Assembly: GCA_028023455.1 (NCBI GenBank)
Contig: JAQFVV010012441.1
Coordinates: forward strand, 5,441,492 to 5,505,491
From: Epiperipatus broadwayi
Taxonomy: Eukaryota > Onychophora > Udeonychophora > Euonychophora > Peripatidae
DNA length: 64,000 nt
Direction: 5' to 3'
Shown here: positions 1 through 13,577 of the stretch, piece after piece
Numbering within the stretch: position 1 is the stretch's first letter
Layout: every line of letters starts with the position of its first letter
Notes under the pieces: generated by a model
Databases searched by the model: none
Told to the model about the DNA's origin: nothing
The model's input: only the letters and a program-made list of their open reading frames with translations
Translations under genes and position numbers: made by a program

Positions 1-5
1 AAGTA

Positions 6-49
<44 letters not shown>

Positions 50-840
50 ATGTATTTAATATATATATATATATATATATTGTGCCCTTATCTATAGGTC
101 ATAATAAGGTAGAATGGTCAATTACTAAAAAATTTTAAATTTTAAGATATGTTTGTATGATATATAAATAATAGTAGGATAATTAGATTTTATAGTACAA
201 TTTAAGGCTGAAAATACCTGGTATATAAAAGTGTAATGGATTATTTTAAAAGGAACAGTTAAATAAAGCTTAATTATATCCTTGCTTATGGTTGTAAAAG
301 CTGGCCATATAAAATAACACAGCTATAAATAGTTAAAAGTATATTAATAATTCGAGTATAATATTTTAAAACTAATAAATTAAATAAATGCTATATGTAG
401 TATTATAATTATATTTAATAGTCAAAATTAATCTAATATATTTTAAAATAAACTTTAGGATGGTGAGAATTATATTTAGTTCTACAAGTTTAAATTATTT
501 TCCAAATTTTTTATAAAATATATCAGTTTTGGTAATTTAGACCGAGACGTAAATTAAAAAATCATCTGTTAAAGTTAGTAATCATGTGACTGTATATTAT
601 ATACCTTCACACACACGCTTGTTAGAATAATAATAAAGTTTGTGAATTATAAAACTAAATATAATTGCTATCGATCCTTAAAGTAAAAGTTGAAATATTA
701 AATATTGTTTTAATAATTATTTTAAAGTTTAAATGATTTTGATAAAACTATAATTGAATTTAAAAATACTATTCTAAGTAATATTTAAGACATGACGTCA
801 TAAATTCTTTATTTTAAAAGGGTTTAATCTATTATAAAAC
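1..840. other. A+T-rich anonymous DNA with two (TA)n tracts
   Basis: Two short (TA)n runs lie at about 8-43 and 59-80, separated by a TATT-rich interruption. The rest is low-complexity A+T-rich sequence with frequent stops in all frames. I see no gene, RNA or element signature here. Confidence 0.8.
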
Positions 841-878
841 TAAAATGTGTAAATTTGTTCGCGCTAAAAAGTCATTAA

Positions 879-885
879 CCAATCA
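879..885 (+). promoter_or_regulatory. isolated CCAAT-type box
   Basis: CCAATCA occurs here next to a small island (about 860-960) that is richer in G+C than its surroundings. It lies about 300 bases upstream of the exon-like stretch at 1208. A CCAAT box could belong to a promoter, but one 7-mer is weak evidence and no TATA box or initiator is evident. Confidence 0.15.
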
Positions 886-1207
886 ACGGAGGTATTTTAG
901 CAGACAAAATATAAGAATTAGACGAAGCGGGAGAAAGTAATGTGTAAGTGAAGGAGGAAGTAACATATTTTTTTAGCTGGATAAGACCGTAAGCTAGAAA
1001 AGTGATATAATTTTAAAATTTTGTATTTATTTTAAAAAAAAGTTTTTTTTAACATATAATATTTTGACTGCCTTTACATGAAGGGCTAATTTTAAAAGTT
1101 TTCTTGCCAGTGATTTTATTCAAGTTTAGCCAAAACCTTACAGTAAAAATGGAAGTACTAAAGGAAAAAATACCTAAAAATATTGCTAAAGGAAAAATAT
1201 TTGTAAA

Positions 1208-1357
1208 GTGCCTCGATACAGCTTTATTTATGCTCAACCAGAAACTTATTATTGTAACTCAGAGGAATATAATTTGGACGCTATACGAAAACTTAAAAGA
1301 GAAGTTATTTGCCGTCAGGAAAAAATTATGACGCACAAATTTATAAGGCTACTCTAA
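1208..1357 (+). pseudogene. possible exon or coding relic, unrecognised
   Basis: From the GTG codon at 1208 a frame stays open for 49 codons to a TAA at 1355-1357. Its composition is more protein-like than neighbouring frames: it contains the string YAQPETYYCNSEEYNLDAIR, then a basic segment rich in K, R and E. An in-frame stop lies about 20 bases upstream, so any real product would have to be spliced in. The overlapping ATG-started frame 1104-1331 looks less natural (lysine and isoleucine from A+T bias). I do not recognise a family. It may be a decayed exon, a transposon fragment or chance. Confidence 0.2.
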
Positions 1358-2133
1358 AGTTTTTTTTTATTCTTCTCTATGAAAAAAAAAAAATTAAGAT
1401 GCTGTATATTATAAAGAATTATGTAAAAGTTATAATGAGAAAAAAAATGTTTGTCCTTTTTAAAGGAAACATTACAAAGTATATAGTTACCAGAACTTTA
1501 AAAGAAAGGAAAATTTACCGAATAATAATATGAAAGAGTCATTATTTTTTTTTATGAAAAAAAAAGAACAGAAAAACTTTCTCTAAGAGAAATTGGAAAA
1601 TATAAATCTAATATACTTAATAAAATGGATCCATGGAGACAGAAAAAATTTACTGAATATTTAAATAAAAGTACCTAGAAGATGCATCATAAAAGTCGCG
1701 CGGGAAAATATTAGCAGAAAATATTAGAAGAGAATATGTAGACGTTTTCTTTACGGGATTAACTAATATCATAATTAATAATTGTATTAAATATTATAAA
1801 AAACCAAGGATTGTCATCTATGAATATTTATTAAACAGAGCAATAATTGTTTTGCCTTAAAATAGAACATTAAGTGACTGAAGAAGAAATAATAAACATT
1901 TTTTTTTTAGCTTTAATATGAACGGTTTTCAAGAAAGTTTGATAAAGAAGTACAGTAAATATAGTTTAAATATTTTTTACTAATTTATTTTAGAATATAA
2001 AATGTTATGTGAGATTAGGGAAAACATATAAACATAAATTTAGTAATATTGAGATTTAAATATAATAGCTTGATAAAATTATAGAAATATTGTTTAAAAA
2101 TAAAGTGTATGTATGTGAGTCTTATATCTACAA

Positions 2134-2189
2134 GAATCAAATGGATGGTGAAGCCTACGGAACGCGATCGAGAAGATAAAGATCGTTTG
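2134..2189 (+). other. possible ~55-base exon remnant
   Basis: A short stretch of higher G+C (about 2140-2190) is bounded on the left by CTACAAG, a plausible splice acceptor, and on the right by GTAATT, a plausible donor. Inside, one frame reads a charged string (KPTERDREDKDRLV). Nothing upstream or downstream confirms it. This is a weak, speculative call. Confidence 0.12.
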
Positions 2190-3767
2190 GTAATTTTGAT
2201 ATTTATTTATAATGCATAATGTATTTTTTTTAGATCATCTATTGATTAAGAATGAAGTGTGAAAGTTTAAATTATATGTACACATTTTATACAACATTTT
2301 TAACATATAATGAGATAGGAGTAATTCGGAATATGCATGCAATAATTTATTTAAAGTATATTAATAATATAATTTAACAGAACAATTGTGTGATTCTTTT
2401 GAACTTTCATGTGATAAAGTATTCAGATATTTAAATAGTTTGTATATGATTAAATATACGGAGGAAAGTAGTAAAAAGATTTTCTTATAGAACAGTGGAA
2501 TAGTTTTAAAATAAATGAATTTTATTATTGTTAGTAATGCAGATATGTATTTGTCGATGTACAGTATAGAAAAATCTTGAGAAATAAGATCGGATAGTGA
2601 CTTGGAAGTACTAGTGGAGAGGAAACCAAGATGATGTTTTTTTTTTAAGAAATAGGAAAATAAAGGATTTGGATCATATTTAGTTTTGTGTGATTTCAGT
2701 ATAGTTAACTAAGCCCTATAACTGAACACATATGGTTTGGACAGTGTTTTTGCATATTTTTAAACTTTTTGATGTTATAATAAAGCTGAAGAAATAGCTT
2801 TAGCATCGTTCCTATAATAGAGGTTGGTAGACAGGTAAAGGTCACTCCTCTATAGTGTCTTTTAATTCACTGTGCCATGATTGTCAAGGTTTATGACGAG
2901 TAATATTCTAGTTATATTTTGATCCTATGCATCTATCTTCGCTATCCTTATTTTGTGAATCTGCATCGGTCAGAAAGATATTTTCAAAGAAATAATGAAT
3001 AAAATAGAACTGAAGATATGTTATCGTTTGTGTAAGAATAGTTTATTTGCTGGAATGTATAAAATTGTGTAACTTTAAAATTGAAAGTCCAAAATATCAT
3101 AAAGAGAGAAAGAATCATATAATACATTGTAAAATTAATTCGGAAATGAATATAAGATTTTTTGAAAAGAAATCTAAACCAAGTATTTAAAAGTGATAAT
3201 AAAATTTGAATGAATTTTTTGTTAAAATAATATTTAGAAAATAAGTATTGCATATTTATTAAGAAAATAGTTCAATAAGGTATAATAAACATATACTTGT
3301 GCATGGTATGTTAATAGTTGTAATTATATCATCCGAAGTAAGGCTTGAATGAGAATATTAGGATTAATAAACATCGGATAATGAACAATAAAAAACCTAA
3401 TACCGAATGTAGAACAATGTTTTGACTTTGTAAGATTCCATACAACCAATATAAAACTAAAATTTGTTATTTAGTAGAATTTTACTACGAATGTAAATTT
3501 TGTAAAAAATATAATTTTAATAATATTAGGGATGCAAAGTGTTTGTGATAAGCATATAAGAAATGCATTTTGTAACAAGCTAACCATAATAATAAATCAA
3601 ATAATAATACTGTATTTTCTTAAGCGTTTTAAAAATAAGATTTAACTAGGAAAAATAAATAGTATTTTGATTTCAATTTTATAAACTAGTAAACTAAGTT
3701 GAGATAGGAGAGTAAGGGATATCCAATGTACATAATGTAAAAATATTGTTAATTTATTTATGTTGTT

Positions 3768-3773
3768 AATAAA
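3768..3773 (+). promoter_or_regulatory. possible polyadenylation signal
   Basis: AATAAA is followed about 20-45 bases later by a GT-rich stretch containing TTTTGTGTCC and GTTGTTATTT, the usual order for a metazoan cleavage and polyadenylation site. It sits at the end of the G-over-C region that starts near base 800, so it could end a plus-strand transcript. AATAAA is expected often by chance in DNA this A+T-rich. Confidence 0.25.
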
Positions 3774-4667
3774 CTTTGTTTTAAATTTGTTTTAAAGTTT
3801 TGTGTCCGCGTTGTTATTTCTCCACATGGATGCATGAAATCACGATACATTTATAATTGAAACAGACATATAGATTTTGCACAAAAGGTAAACATAAAAG
3901 TGTTATAATAATTTTGAGAATTTATTGGTATGTTAAAATTAAAAGATCATAATTTTATATTATTTATTGGTCATAAGTCGGTTGCCACAATATTACATTA
4001 AATTATATGCTAATGTTGCCACACGTATTCTGTTATCAGATTATTAAAAATACTACCACGTACGTATTTATTTATTTCATTTAGGAAGAAATAAGATTAT
4101 ATTATATTATTATTGTTATTATTATTTATTATTATTATTAGTTGCTGTGTAGTAGATTATGACATAAAATTCCCTTTTCATATTTTACTACCGTAATTTT
4201 AAATCAGTTAGAATACAATTTATGAACCTGAGATTTTATTTTATTTTATTTTACTTCATTTTATTTAATTGAGCTAGATTCTTGTTATAAAGAAGATTAA
4301 GATATGATTATTATTTTAATCGTAGTGAATAGAGCTTAGAAAGTCGTAAGAATACTATGAGTTAGTTATTTGGTATAGTAAAAAGGGGGAATAGTGTTCT
4401 TATGCCATTGAGGTAGTATCGTGTGGATAATATCTCAATGTAGTCTATCTCGTTCCCCGTATTGTCACCCCATGTCTCATGAAAATAGTAAATATTTGTT
4501 AATTCATTTTAAAAAATTGAACCGTATTTGTATTTTAGAAATTAGAGCTAGTAATCATTTTAATCAATGCTGAATATTTCATTTATTTATTTGTTAACTG
4601 AGCTAGAACCCGGAATATTCGTTATAAACAATATATTTTGGGGTGAGGATGCATGGGTGGAGGTTAG

Positions 4668-4669
<2 letters not shown>

Positions 4670-4697
<28 letters not shown>
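4670..4697. repeat. (TA)n microsatellite
   Basis: A short pure TA run that forms the left border of the first ~1 kb repeat copy. Confidence 0.95.
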
Positions 4698-5713
<1,016 letters not shown>

Positions 5714-6300
5714 AACCCCCTCTCCTTACAGGGTTAGAATTTTAATATGTAATGAAAATTTTAACACTTACACAAGGTTTGCATTTGAAGTTTGATGGGT
5801 TTTTTTTTTCAACAAATATAAGAAGGGTAGCGATACCTTATTTTACTGTTTTCTACACTCGACTACACAAATTGCTTTCTATTCTTTTCTACTCACTCTC
5901 ATGAAATACTGTTCAAGATGGGGTTCAAACGTAGGTTGTTTTTTTTTTAAAACTAATGATGGTTATGTTTTGAGCACACTAATAAAAATGTGTTTCTGTT
6001 TCAGATAGCACATTTTTATTTTTTTATTATCCTCTATCTTGCTCCTATTGAGTCTTATTGGATTTTCTTTGAGGACTAACAATGATTGGAGCAACCATCA
6101 GTTAGTGCGGTTTAACTCTTTTAAATAAAGTGGCTCTAAAGTATCCTAATATTTGCTTTGGCATCCATTAGGGAATACTCTCATCATAATTTTTAACCTA
6201 ACTTCATAATATCTATTTTTTTTTTACTTATCAGCATTCATCTCTTAATTTTTTCTACACATCAGCTGAGTATGACAATTCTACAATTACTAAGATTGTT
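5714..6300. other. no recognisable gene
   Basis: A+T-rich DNA with short poly-T runs. On the minus strand it lies downstream of the integrase fragment and could hold the 3' part of that LTR element, but I found no LTR boundary or polypurine tract that I would defend. Confidence 0.5.
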
Positions 6301-6304
6301 CATA

Positions 6305-6725
6305 ATGTGGTTTCATAATTCAGGTATTATATGTGCTCCTAACCTGTCCTTCCATATCCAACCAAAATGCATTAGGACTTGATTGTTTTACTATTGTGTA
6401 AGGTCCTTCATATAGATGGTAAAACTTACTGTATTTATTTTCAATTTGCTTACTAACATGAGGGTTTTTTATTAAAACTTGATCTCCTACTTTGAAAGTA
6501 TATGGAGTTCCAGTCTTATTTTTGTCCTTTTATTGGCCTCACTTACCAATCGAAGATATGCTTCTGCACATTTTACTCAATACTATTTTGTTGATATCTA
6601 GTCATAGGTTGATATTTAGTGAGCAACATGGAAATTGATTGATTAAAATGTAGTTCAATGGGTGTGAATCCAGTGGATTCATTCACACTCCAATTGATAT
6701 AGTTAACTATCTGGTCTATCTGACT
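6305..6725 (-). pseudogene. Ty3/gypsy-like integrase C-terminus, broken
   Basis: Read on the minus strand, this is the C-terminal part of a retroelement integrase. The first block (about 6720 down to 6580) contains STGFTPIEL, the end of the catalytic core region in Ty3/gypsy integrases. A second block (about 6580-6500) is a charged helix beginning AEAYLRLVSEANKRTK. A third (about 6510-6325) contains FKVGDQVLIKN and then LYEGPYTIVKQSSPNAFWL, the GPY/F module of this family. Each block is in a different frame, so there are at least two frameshifts. An in-frame TGA follows GQVRSTYNT, ahead of a last KPHYE string. The catalytic D,D-35-E region is not present. This is a dead LTR-retrotransposon relic and may belong with the Gag-like relic 5 kb to the right on the same strand, though no protease or reverse transcriptase lies between them. 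Confidence 0.8.
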
Positions 6726-6755
6726 TACCAGATCATTTTCCTATACTATCACAAG

Positions 6756-6757
<2 letters not shown>

Positions 6758-6844
<87 letters not shown>
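6758..6844. repeat. (TA)n microsatellite
   Basis: A TA run with one TG interruption near 6796. It cuts off the upstream (N-terminal) side of the integrase fragment. Confidence 0.97.
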
Positions 6845-6850
<6 letters not shown>

Positions 6851-9800
6851 CCTGCACTTCTAACACCGCTCATATACATTACATGAGGCGAAATGCTCAG
6901 GTGCCAGTTCCATTAATAAATACGAACAATAGAACAAAATATATAATACAAAATTATTACTGAGACTCTATATTTAAGTTTATGTTTAGCTCAGTTCAGT
7001 GGGAGGCTATAGGCAGTTTATAAGATATATGATAATAAATGAATAAAAGAAGAAATATTACAAAACATTTAATATAATGTAAATTCCTTTGTTAATTAAT
7101 TGTATGATAGAGAATCATAATGTTTATTTGGTACAGTCTATTAAAATATACTTTAAACTTAATTTTTTTCTTCATCCAAGTATCACATATATCTGCTTGC
7201 TATAATTATATTCTTAAAAAATTCTATGACTTGACATATCATAATCTAAACATCTACTTTAATGCCAATCAAGAAATAAACAATAAGATCTCAGGGAATT
7301 TTAACAAACACAGTTGAATTAAATAAACTAGACTGGCCCATTAATTATAATTCTAAAGTACGATAAAAATGTAATGAAAAAAATTGACTAAAATATTTTA
7401 CTGTGTTTCAATAATAAGATAATGACAGAGATAGGGTATTTTAATCTCATATCATCATCTAATAAATATACTGACTTGACAACCTTTCTAATATGTTTGT
7501 CCAGTGGCAAAATGTTCTTTTATAATGTTTGGATTGAGAAAAACAATATTGTCAGACACTAGAAAATATGATATTATAACTCTAAAATAATATATCTATT
7601 TTGTAATAGATTTATGAAATGTGGAGGTGTGAAAATGGAAAACACGAATGTACACAAGAATAACTCAAGATACAGTTCTTAAGATTTTAAATAACTAAAA
7701 CAAATCATTTATTACAATAAACAAGATAAATTTGGTTTAACATGATATTTACAAATGGACTATTTATTTTACAGATTTTTTTTTTTTTTAATTATCAAAT
7801 AAACTTTAAGCATCAGTTCGGGATTATCCCTACTATCAAAGCAAATTCATAACAAAACTTAAATATCCTGACTTCGAACATATGCTTTGCCTACATATTT
7901 CATCTACATGACAATAAACAAATAACATATTATATTATTAGCACAAAAAAATACTTTTTGAGAGGGTATTACTCTTGATTAACAAAATAAATCAAATTAA
8001 TAATATTTGGCTCTCCAACAAAGCAACTTTCTCTAATTGACTAAATAATCACTTTCAATTACGTATATCTTATGCATAGCAACAAATCATGTTTATTCTG
8101 ATGATTTGATGATTTATAACCTTTATTTAAATAAATACACTGTATTTTAAAATATTTATTCCCGTTTTAATCTCAATACTTTATACTTTATATTTAAATG
8201 AATGTAATGTATTTCAAAAGACATTTATTTCTCATTTTAATTTCAATAATTCTATACTTTATATATGCGATATTATTTGTATTACGCGTGTGTGTGCATG
8301 TTCAAGCAGCAATAATATAAAACAATCTTTTCTATAAACTCTCCATTTATCAAAAAAATATCATACAATTATTTTATTTCGAACAATGTCGTAATTCATC
8401 AATAAAATAAGACACTGGTATTACATCAACAATTAATCTAACAATTTATCTAGCCACATATTAATTAACACAAAGCTATATTTTCATGATTATACATACT
8501 ATATGTTATAAGGGAAAACTACATGAGGAGCAAATAAACTCTTACTGAACACTTTTACAATTCATCATTACCAAGAATCTAAGATAAACGTCACATAACT
8601 TCCTAAACATCATTTAATCATATTTCAACAATAACTCATCTACTTCTCAATACACTATTGGCAGGGACTTATTTCCTCATCACCAGGCTCTAAGAAAACA
8701 TCACTTCAAAATGTCATTTAATCATATGCATATAATATAGACTAGGCTATACTCATGGAAAATTGTTCACATATACTACATAAGCAAAATCTTTTATCCC
8801 TACAAACATTATAAGGCAATCAGATTTCTTTCCATTCTCATAGCTTTTCTAAATATCGAACATTATAAATACACGCTGACAGATAAATACATACAGATAA
8901 CATACCAATCTGTTCAACTCAGTAGAATATGATAGTGTACGAAATTTATACATAAAATATTCACAAACTGAACTTTATCAAACAAATATCATAATTGTGC
9001 AAACAACGCACACCCGCGAATAAAAAGTATATATATTATTAACTCTAAATTACACACTAAGCAGGTAACATGATAATTAAATATTGCATTAAGGTATAAC
9101 TTTTAATTTAATATTTATAATTATTATAAATGAACTTTCTTTCATATCTTGCAAACTACTTCTATTATAAGTTTGTTGATTTAAAAAAAAAAGAACAAAA
9201 TTTTCACTTTGAGATAATAAACTATACAAAATAAATGTAAACCTCTCTAATAATATATTTTAAAAAAAATATTTTTTTCTTTTACCTTCGTAAAAAAATA
9301 ATAAGACCTGTTTGAACACAATCAATTTTTACCAGCATACTCCTCATTTGGATACGCTTCAGAGACGTTCTTGATAGTCAAAATACCCAAATTATAAATA
9401 AACATAATAATAAATAAAGCCTATCTACCTATCATATATATTAATTATGACAAGCAATAAAAAAAATAAAGAAACAAAAGTTGTTAGTTTTGTAATTTAA
9501 AATAAAGGTTCACTTGCAAAGCTCAGTTTTAGGTTTATGAAACAATATGGGACACATTCCAAACTGAATTTTAAACTAAAATAAACTGCTGTAGGATAAC
9601 CAAACAAATATAGTCATGCTTAAATAGGACTCAGCATCTTCAATGTTCATAACAAAGTTATCTAAGTTACTGTATCATACATAAGCAATCAATTTATCTT
9701 TTATTATGATGAGAATATAATAAATTCTTAACTACTGTTGGACAGGAATTATCTCACTTATTCTGTTGTAGTTCTAAATTGAATACATAATTATTTTTAG

Positions 9801-11300
9801 TAGTTTATTGAATAACATTTAATAATACTTTGTTTTATTTTTCATCTTTATCGAAGAGAACAAAAATTACCCGCATTTCTATCCTTCTATTCGATTTAAA
9901 CAGATATTTAATTTGAAGTAGCTCACATTTATTTCCTTCATTTAACATACATATTATTTCCAGAAATACCAGACATTTTATCAAAATATGCATATCATTA
10001 CATCTATGTTTAATTCTCAAAAAAACATAACATGGAAAATAGTGAAGAATAAAAATATATTCTGTAAAAATAGTTCTGCATGCGTTTTCCAGATATATTA
10101 AAGAACACACGTTGAGTCTATGATACAACAATAATATTCATGCAATTTATTCCTATTTAAAATGATAAGTAAGTGAAGTAATGTCACTGGACATTATTAA
10201 CATACATTTTTAAAAGAGCAATAGTTATGGAAATGGTTAATTCAATATGTTTAAATCAAGAAGAGTAAAGTAAACTGAGTACCTTTTTAAAACTTAGAAC
10301 TGCATTCTGAAATTAACTCTTTCCATAATATATTTCTTAATATCTTTTCGAAGTTTTACTCCAAAGTCCTTTTTTTTTTAAAATCAATTTGACTTCAGCA
10401 ACTGGTTTTAATTTCACAATAATCAGCCACTGTTTTTGGCTACAATTACATTACATAATATGCAAATTTTTCACTGGAGATCTTTGTTAAAACACTCTTT
10501 TTAGCCAAGTTCATTTCCTTCCACCAGGTTATTCCCATGCTCCTCTTTTATCTCAGGTAATTACATATTCAAAAAAAATCTTTTCAAAAAAAAACAAAAA
10601 CACTTGGATTTTTAGAATTAAAATCAAGATAAAAATAATAATAAAATAAATAGCTTTTACAAACTTGAAAGAAAAATGAATGTTAATTAACTATTAAATA
10701 AAAATGATTAATAATTTATTTAATTTGTAAAATAATCTATTGATTCAACTATCTATTAATCATTGGAAAGAAATATATATTTGTTAAATTATTTAAGATA
10801 ACTACTGTAATTTAAATGTTTTTTTATTGTGCATGTACTATTTTTTGCTGTTATTAAAAGATGAAAATGAAATGAAAATGATACGGAGTCATACATGCAT
10901 GCACATGTACTATGACCTAAATATTAAACTATATTAATTAAATATGATTGAAATGGCTATTAATTGTTGACAAAAGGAAAAGTATTAATGAATAAAGAAT
11001 TTTAAAACCATTTAACTAATACTACAATAATATAAAATAACTTTGCATCTTTCTGACAAAATGTATCAATTCCATTAATAAACAACCCCTCTTCCTTATA
11101 TTAAATACCTCATTAACCACACTAAAAATAATGAATACCTATCAAGTGGTCAATAAACTGCATAAGCAACCCATATCTAAGCTTTAAACAATCTCCAGCA
11201 AAAAAATTTAAAATTCTAAGGCTATTTCATTTTTTTTTAATATGATATAATTATTTAATGCAGATACAAAGTATATTAAACCCTTGTGCCCATTCACATG
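6845..11300. other. long gene-poor A+T-rich stretch
   Basis: I find no convincing coding sequence. Open stretches such as 7120-7317 (+) and 9835-10131 (-) have compositions expected from A+T bias and no recognisable motif. Two weak local duplications stand out. An ~80-base unit is repeated at about 8123-8200 and 8201-8280, and a ~65-base block at 8562-8630 returns at 8673-8740 sharing the string CATTTAATCATAT. Confidence 0.6.
8123..8280. repeat. diverged tandem duplication, ~80-base unit
   Basis: Two adjacent units share the order TATTT(A)AAATRAAT, GTATTT, a CATTT/TATTT block, TTTTAAT, TCAATA and TATACTTTATA. Substitutions and small indels separate them, so the duplication is old. Confidence 0.6.
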
Positions 11301-11303
11301 GTC

Positions 11304-11307
<4 letters not shown>

Positions 11308-11398
<91 letters not shown>
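11308..11398. repeat. (TA)n microsatellite, interrupted
   Basis: A TA run with a few single-base interruptions, lying just downstream (on the minus strand) of the Gag-like relic. The tyrosine/isoleucine frame across it is an artefact of the repeat. Confidence 0.97.
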
Positions 11399-11559
11399 CT
11401 TTTGAGAATTCACCTATTGTAAAAAGTCCATTTTATGTGTCCAAAGTTGCATCACTGTCATTTATATGCCTCATAAATGTGAAGGGTTCTTCATAAGTGT
11501 TACATAACTTATGGAACTGAAAACCTTTCTGTTTGATGAACTGCAACATGGTCATCTCT

Positions 11560-13092
11560 ATTCTCATCATGTAATTTTCTATGTTTTGATCATCTTGTTG
11601 ATTATGGAAAGTCTCTAATTTCCATAACGCACAGCTAAGACGATCACATTCACCAATTCTCTAATGCTTTCAAAAATGGCATTTGTAGTGTGACAGTTTT
11701 CTCCTAAGAAAGCTGTTTGAACTTGTAACAATTCATCCTTGTTATTGCTATTATGCTCACAAATTTCATGTCTGGAAAGCATTTTATTCTTGTTTCGATG
11801 GTAAACACAGATGTGCCACTATGATCACAAATATGAGTCCAAATCATTTATCATTGAACTTTTTTTCATATACTCTATCATGACATCATCAGAGTATGAT
11901 GTGTCATCGACTTCTATGGCTTCATCATTTAACTTGGAATCAATCTTGAAACCTTGTAATCTTTGTATCACTTCAATATTGAGAGTATCACTCAATTGCT
12001 TTTCTCTCAACTTAAATTCAGTATATTGAGTACTTGAATTAATCTGGGTTTGTTGTCATTCAACAACTAATGTACCCTTACTCAGTTGGGATTCAGTGAT
12101 TCCAAACCTCTGGGTAATGGTTTTATCTAAACATTTTAGTTTTTGTCCTAAAGTTTCTATCTCCGTATTTTGTTTGGTAAAATTTTGTTCCAATTCTGTA
12201 TGGATAATTTGTATTTTCATCTGAACTTCATCTTGGTGCCTCTGTTGATTTTCACACACTTCTTCCTTAAAATTCTCTTGATTCCTGCATACCTCATCAT
12301 ATTTTGCATTCAATTATTCCATGACACCGGATTTAAAATCATCTATTCTCTGTTGGCATTTTGTATTCTTTTCATCAATTTCATTCCTTATCTCTAACAT
12401 TCCTTGCTTCAATTCAATATTGTCATTCTGAACACTTTCCAATTTAAGGGAAAGTTGTCCCATATTTTCAGACAGTTTAATTTCAACATTATCAATTTTG
12501 GTTTCTATTTGTTCTTTTATATCATTCACATCCTTCTTCAATTCTTCCTTTATTTTATTTATATCAGCCTTGGTTACCATATTTTCCATCTTGGTTGCCA
12601 TATTCTCCATCTTACTATTCATATCACTTTTCATATTCTCCATATTGCTATTTATATTATTCATATCACTCTTCATATTCTCTTTCATACTATTCATATC
12701 ACTTTTCATATTCTCCATATTACTATTTAAATCACTTTTCATATTCTCCATATTAGTTGCCATATTCCCCATTTTACTATTCATCTCCATGATTACTTGG
12801 ATTAATTGTGCCAATGTTGTAGAGTCTTGAATAGCCTGAGTTACTCCTACTTCAGGCACTTGAACAATCTAACTGGGAGGAATCATCTGAATTTGAGAAA
12901 CTGTTTAACTTCCTTCCTGCATTTGTGGGGATTGTTCAACTTCCATAATAGACCCCCAGGTATCTGAATCATCACAGATTCTACCCTATTACTGGTAGTA
13001 CCATCTACCATCTCACTGTCACTGCTATCTTTCCCTATCTCCAAATGTTTTGATTCCATATTACTTAATTGCTTACCACTTCTGGTTATCAT
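11560..13092 (-). pseudogene. LTR-retrotransposon Gag-like coiled-coil relic
   Basis: A minus-strand series of frames reads as one decayed protein. It starts at an ATG at 13090-13092 with MITRSGKQLSN and an acidic serine-rich segment. It shifts frame near 12950, has in-frame stops near 12925 and 12870, and continues as an ATG-started frame 12859-12314. That frame is dominated by the repeated string ENMKSDMNS and related heptads, a strongly predicted coiled coil. After a stop it runs on through 12313-12056 (more heptads, e.g. VCENQQRHQDEVQMKIQ) and 12010-11825. A further shifted frame ends with ELLQVQTAFLGENCHTTNAI (about 11730-11670). Long coiled-coil Gag proteins beginning M-x-TRS are known from invertebrate Ty3/gypsy elements, and an integrase relic lies on the same strand at 6.3-6.7 kb. 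I see no CCHC knuckle, protease or RT. The alternative is an unrelated coiled-coil gene pseudogenised in place. Confidence 0.6.
12590..12770 (-). repeat. ~33-36-base tandem repeat inside the Gag-like relic
   Basis: Units built on TTCATATTCTCCATA(T) and TATTCATATCACTT recur about five times, encoding the ENMKSDMN heptad blocks on the minus strand. The repeats explain the internal homology of the coiled coil and probably expanded by slippage. Confidence 0.8.
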
Positions 13093-13560
13093 TAAATATT
13101 ATTTATTTCCAAACTATTTATAAAATATTTATTTATAAAACTATAAATAATCACATGCCACAGTGCATCATGCCACTCCCAACCATTGCATTTATCTTTA
13201 CCTCTCTTTTTTTAATAGATCTACTTTTAGCCTATGTCCTCTTACATGCCTAACTCTACTATTTTATTACCATTTATTAATCACTTAGCTATTTATCATC
13301 AGTCTCTGTTTATTGTCCAATCCTTTATATTTCCAATTTACACTCAATACTTTAGATCTCTTATTGAAAATTGATTCAAGTTTATGTGATCTATTTTCCC
13401 TATTTCTATTATTTTTAATGAAAGTGCTAGTTATTTGCCATGTGTATAAGTTCATATGGATTTATGTTGAGAGAAAAATATCAAATGAAATATACTTTAA
13501 CATTTTTAAAAAAAAAATTTAAACACCAGTCCAATGGCTGGACTTCCTTTACAATTATAG
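13093..13560. other. presumed leader of the LTR relic, no gene
   Basis: This lies immediately upstream (minus strand) of the Gag-like ATG. It is A+T-rich with no long coherent frame; the small frames here run in several directions and resemble nothing known. By position it would be 5' leader of the LTR element. Confidence 0.4.
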
Positions 13561-13577
13561 TATATTCATATATAACA

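Larger units (their letters stand above)
1358..4669. other. A+T-rich DNA, mostly unassigned
   Basis: Apart from the small exon-like island near 2150 and the polyadenylation-type signal near 3768, nothing is recognisable. G clearly exceeds C on the plus strand through much of this stretch, which can accompany plus-strand transcription. Short ATT and TTTTA runs occur near 4105-4140 and 4235-4265. Confidence 0.6.

Noticed and set aside
12170-12830. Plus-strand hydrophobic frames rich in F, I and H
   Set aside because: They are antisense shadows of the repeated coiled-coil coding sequence on the minus strand.
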